A stretch of DNA of 10,368 bases from assembly GCA_038744645.1 (NCBI GenBank), contig JBCDMA010000130.1:1-10368 (forward strand), read 5' to 3'. This document shows, one piece after another, positions 7,986 to 10,368 of the stretch. The position numbers and the translations under genes were made by a program. Every line of letters begins with the position of its first letter. Position 1 is the first letter of the stretch. The notes below the pieces were generated by a model that was not told the DNA's origin, made no database searches, and saw only the letters and a program-made list of their open reading frames with translations. Origin of the DNA: Glaciecola sp038744645 (GTDB lineage: Bacteria > Pseudomonadota > Gammaproteobacteria > Enterobacterales > Alteromonadaceae).

Positions 7986-8004
7986 AATCACCAAAAGATG
8001 TCAA
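7976..8004 (-). promoter_or_regulatory. Possible basal sigma70 promoter of phoBR
   Basis: On the minus strand, a perfect -35 TTGACA (7999-8004) is followed after 17 bases by CATAAA (7976-7981, 4/6 to the -10). The -10 overlaps the Pho box, so a PhoB-independent basal promoter and the PhoB-activated one would exclude each other. This would supply uninduced PhoB/PhoR. Confidence 0.45.
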
Positions 8005-8188
8005 GCAATGCATGTATTTTGTGCAATTGGCGTTGCTAAAAATATTTCAAATAAATTAATTGTCTTACTGAGTTGCGCTTGCTAACCTCGCGCGTCCATT
8101 TGTATTTGTCTTAATGATAAATACTCCGCTGCAAAACGAATCCACAACGAATAACCGCTTATAAATAGTGATCAAAAGGATGATGCAC
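7986..8188. other. Upstream part of the phoB-rdgC divergent intergenic region
   Basis: This AT-rich stretch carries the basal -35 of phoBR at its left side and the rdgC ribosome site at its right end. An A/T-dense core lies at about 8036-8062. No ORF, RNA gene or long inverted repeat was seen. The rdgC promoter must lie here, but no -35/-10 pair stands out. Confidence 0.4.
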
Positions 8189-9082
8189 ATGTGGTTTAAA
8201 AACCTCAAGCTCTACCGATTTACCAAACCATTTACTATCAATACTGCTGAACTGAACGAACTGTTAATACGCATGCCATTTCATGATTGCGGTGCACAAG
8301 AAATACAAAGCATGGGATTTGTACCGCTACTCAAAGAGTCAGAACTTTTGTTTCATACAAACAACGCAAACGTCGGCTTCTGTCTGCAAATTGAGCAGCG
8401 CATATTACCCGCCAACGTCATCAATACTGAGCTTGGTGCAATCACGGATAAGATTGAATTAGAAACGGGAATGCCTGTTTCAAAGAAAAAGCAAAAAGAG
8501 TTGAAAGAAGATGTAATTCAGAAATTACTTCCTAGAGCATTTACAAAAACAAGACAAATAAGGGCGATTTTCCTACAAGAAGCACAAGTCTTAGCAGTGG
8601 ATGCTGGCAGTGACTCCCAAGCGGAAACCCTGCTTGCTTGTCTGCGAAAATGCCTTGAATCGTTGCCCGTGGTGCCATTTATAGATAGTGCGCAAAACAC
8701 ACTCCTGACATCTTGGGTGATGCAAGAAAGTCCTGATTCTTTGCAGGTATTGAACGAACTTGAATTGATTTCAACAGGTGATGAAAGCGCCGTGATAAAA
8801 GTTAAAAATCACGACCTGCAATCTGACGAAGTGATTTCGCATATCAAATCAGGCCAGCTAGTAGAAAAGATAGCGATCAGTTTTGAAGGCCTTTTCACCG
8901 GTATCATCAATGCGGGTTTTGATATAAAAAGAATAAAATATGCCAGTGAACTGACGGATGAAAATCAGGATATCCCAAAGGATCAAAAAAGCGCTCGTTT
9001 GGATGCTGATTTTGTCTTGTTCGCCAATGCGCTTGAACAAGCAACAAATACGCTTCGTTCATTTACAAAAGAGTTATCATGA
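8189..9082 (+). CDS. rdgC: RdgC recombination-associated protein
   Basis: A DNA-binding protein of beta- and gammaproteobacteria that forms a ring-shaped dimer around duplex DNA and restrains RecA. With the start at 8189 it has 297 residues, close to the 303 of E. coli RdgC, and begins MWFKNLKLYRFTKP as the family does. Also family-like are FVPLL near 45, the central KQKELKEDVIQKLLPRAFTKTRQIRAIF block (basic, likely DNA-contacting) and the C-terminal DADFVLFANALEQ stretch. An AAAGGA ribosome site (8175-8180) lies 8 nt before 8189, so the upstream in-frame GTG/ATG codons at 8168, 8180 and 8183 are disfavoured. The gene is divergent from phoB and converges on the HDOD gene. I found no convincing sigma70 promoter. 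Confidence 0.95.
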   Translation: MWFKNLKLYRFTKPFTINTAELNELLIRMPFHDCGAQEIQSMGFVPLLKESELLFHTNNANVGFCLQIEQRILPANVINTELGAITDKIELETGMPVSKKKQKELKEDVIQKLLPRAFTKTRQIRAIFLQEAQVLAVDAGSDSQAETLLACLRKCLESLPVVPFIDSAQNTLLTSWVMQESPDSLQVLNELELISTGDESAVIKVKNHDLQSDEVISHIKSGQLVEKIAISFEGLFTGIINAGFDIKRIKYASELTDENQDIPKDQKSARLDADFVLFANALEQATNTLRSFTKELS

Positions 9083-9140
9083 TACAAGTGAGCGTGTATT
9101 AATGATGAATACAAACCTTGCAAACAGAGTTTAAAGCATT

Positions 9141-9170
9141 AAAAAAAGCGCCATATCCGGCGCTTTTTTT
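9141..9170. terminator. Bidirectional intrinsic terminator between rdgC and HDOD gene
   Basis: A perfect 12-bp inverted repeat: aaaaaaagcgcc (9141-9152) and ggcgcttttttt (9159-9170) with a 6-base loop. The GC core with A-run on one side and T-run on the other gives a U-tract in either direction. It serves rdgC (stop 9082, plus) and the HDOD gene (stop 9191, minus), which converge on it. Confidence 0.93.
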
Positions 9171-9190
9171 GCTTTTCTATTTCTTGAGAA

Positions 9191-10024
9191 CTACGCGAAA
9201 ATCGATTTTGCGTTTTCTCTCAGTTCATCAAACTCGTCGGATTTTAATTCACTGATATCAGCAAATATACCGCGTTCTTGCCCTATTGCGAGCGCTTCAT
9301 CTGCATTATCGAACTGATTAGACAACGCTGCGCCAACACGAATGAAGTCGATATAAGATGGCTCTGGACTGACAAAGCTGAGGTCCCGCCAGCGTCCAGC
9401 ACATTCAACGAATACCTCACTGAACTGCCAGCTTTTCATGATACTGACACCGATATTACCCGCCAGCTTGTCAATGGCTTTGTCTAGAAACGCCGGGTTT
9501 GCAAAAACGCTGTCATGTCTTTCTGCTTCTGTCAAAACAGGCAATGCGCCGATATCCGCAATTAACGCGCAAAGCGTCAATGTATCCAAACTCATAGATT
9601 TATCACCGGTTCTCTTTCGATAAAAAACCAGTGTTGCCATCGCGCTTCCTACCAAATCAATGATTTGGGTCCATTTGGAGGCCATATACTTTTTAACAAT
9701 TTCATTCTTAGATACGAAAAGTTGTTCCATGGCGAGCGCTGTCGCAATGTTCTTAACTTGTGACAAACCAACCCGTGTGACCGCTTGTTGCGTAGATTCA
9801 ACTTTTACTGCACGACCAAGATAGGCGCTGTTGCTGATCTTTATCATGCGTGCACTGAGTGATGGGTCCTGACCAATAACGTCTGACATGCCATTGAGGT
9901 TGATATCAGGATCGTCGGCCGCTTTTCTCACCTTTAATGCGATCGCCGGTAATGTGGGCAGCACCAATGTATCGTTTTTAATTTTTTCGACAAGTATTGT
10001 GAATAACGCGTTCTGTGTAGACAT
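9191..10024 (-). CDS. HDOD-domain protein with a degenerate HD motif
   Basis: 277 residues, nearly all one HDOD domain (about 15-215), a family found in proteobacterial signalling and stress proteins. Typical motifs: LPTLPAIALKVRKAADDPD (22-40), DVIGQDPSLSARMIKISNSAYLG (48-70) and AVTRVGLSQVKNIATALAM (81-99). Where active HD phosphohydrolases have His-Asp, this protein has ALIADIGALP (153-162): Asp157 is kept but His is replaced by Ala, so a scaffold or sensing role is more likely than hydrolysis, as for HDOD proteins in general. There is no signal peptide, membrane segment or partner GGDEF/EAL/receiver domain. AAGGG lies 6 nt before the ATG. It is 122 bp downstream of the HIT gene on the same strand. 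Exact role unknown. Confidence 0.88.
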   Translation of the reverse strand: MSTQNALFTILVEKIKNDTLVLPTLPAIALKVRKAADDPDINLNGMSDVIGQDPSLSARMIKISNSAYLGRAVKVESTQQAVTRVGLSQVKNIATALAMEQLFVSKNEIVKKYMASKWTQIIDLVGSAMATLVFYRKRTGDKSMSLDTLTLCALIADIGALPVLTEAERHDSVFANPAFLDKAIDKLAGNIGVSIMKSWQFSEVFVECAGRWRDLSFVSPEPSYIDFIRVGAALSNQFDNADEALAIGQERGIFADISELKSDEFDELRENAKSIFA

Positions 10025-10078
10025 TTAAAGCCCTTATGTAAAATCGTTCGATCGCATAATCCATTATTTTACAAGGTC

Positions 10079-10090
10079 GAGAACATTCTC
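10079..10090. other. Short palindrome upstream of the HDOD gene
   Basis: gagaa-ca-ttctc is a 12-base inverted repeat 55-66 bp upstream of the HDOD ATG. On the minus strand it overlaps a larger imperfect arm pair (cgaga/tctcg). It could be an operator half-turn or chance. It matches no operator consensus I know with confidence. Confidence 0.2.
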
Positions 10091-10146
10091 CATATCTCGC
10101 ATTTTCGTTAAAGATAGATAGATTTGAGATATCGACTGGGCAGCGG

Positions 10147-10368
10147 CTACACTTTAAGTGCATCCTGATAAGGAGGCCAACCAAGCGGTTTACCTGCAAG
10201 TACATGCAAATGTATATGATAAACCGTTTGACCACCATCATTATTGCAATTCATTACCGTTCGATAACCATTTTCAGCGACGCCCAACTCAGCACACAAT
10301 GTAGCAGCGGTACGATATAGATAACCCACAACTGCTTCATCTTCTTGTTCGATATCGTTTATCGTTGC
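10147..10368 (-). CDS. HIT-family (HinT-like) nucleotide hydrolase, C-terminal part
   Basis: The last 73 codons, open to the right window edge, so the N-terminus is missing (HinT proteins have about 115-120 residues). The histidine-triad signature HIHLHV (51-56 of the visible part), preceded by GGQTVY and followed by LAGKPLGWPP, is diagnostic of the HinT branch, which hydrolyses nucleoside phosphoramidates and aminoacyl-adenylates in the cytoplasm. NGYRTVMNCNNDGGQ is also typical of that branch. The middle His is the likely nucleophile. It ends with TAG, has no clear terminator and is followed after 122 bp by the HDOD gene on the same strand, so read-through is possible. Confidence 0.93.
   Translation of the reverse strand, partial: ATINDIEQEDEAVVGYLYRTAATLCAELGVAENGYRTVMNCNNDGGQTVYHIHLHVLAGKPLGWPPYQDALKV

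Noticed and set aside
8159..8164. tataaa-like hexamer as the rdgC -10
   Set aside because: It lies too close to the ribosome site, so the transcript would begin at or within it, and no -35 is found at the proper distance.
10107..10121. gatagatagat micro-repeat between the HIT and HDOD genes
   Set aside because: It is too short to call a repeat element, and no feature depends on it.
9978..10241. Minus-strand open frame of 87 codons between the HIT and HDOD genes
   Set aside because: It overlaps both real genes out of frame, and its sequence has no recognisable features; the HIT and HDOD frames explain the region.

Overview
The window looks like chromosomal DNA of a marine-type gammaproteobacterium, most plausibly an Alteromonadales-like lineage. 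The clues are a close PhoB/PhoR match to the gammaproteobacterial form, an RdgC (a family essentially limited to beta- and gammaproteobacteria), a large TonB-dependent receptor (TBDR), and moderate base composition by eye. I see no phage, insertion sequence, CRISPR, rRNA or tRNA.

Left and centre (1-7934, all minus strand): a phosphate-starvation island transcribed in the order phoB, phoR, a PstS-like phosphate-binding protein, a 921-residue two-copy lipoprotein, then a TBDR running off the left edge. phoR and the pstS-like gene overlap by 23 bp. A good Pho-box promoter precedes phoB, and a weaker Pho-box-like site with phoA-like spacing precedes the lipoprotein gene. The simplest reading is that PhoR/PhoB sense low phosphate and induce a periplasmic phosphate binder plus an outer-membrane pair (lipoprotein and TBDR) that may capture a phosphorus-containing substrate. 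No pstCAB, phoU or phosphatase gene lies in the window, and the substrate is unknown.

The TBDR reading frame is broken by an exact 26-bp tandem duplication (783-834). Removing one copy restores an open frame all the way to the left edge, so this is a recent lesion, a slippage-type on/off switch, or an assembly error.

Right side: rdgC is on the plus strand, divergent from phoB. It converges on an HDOD-domain gene (minus strand) across a symmetric stem-loop that can terminate transcription in both directions. The right edge holds the C-terminal part of a HIT-family (HinT-like) gene. In E. coli rdgC also lies a few genes from phoBR, so the rdgC/phoB neighbourhood is probably an old gammaproteobacterial arrangement.

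The most interesting material is the Pho-linked lipoprotein/TBDR pair: an uncharacterised duplicated, probably beta-helical, lipoprotein together with a receptor disrupted by a repeat.
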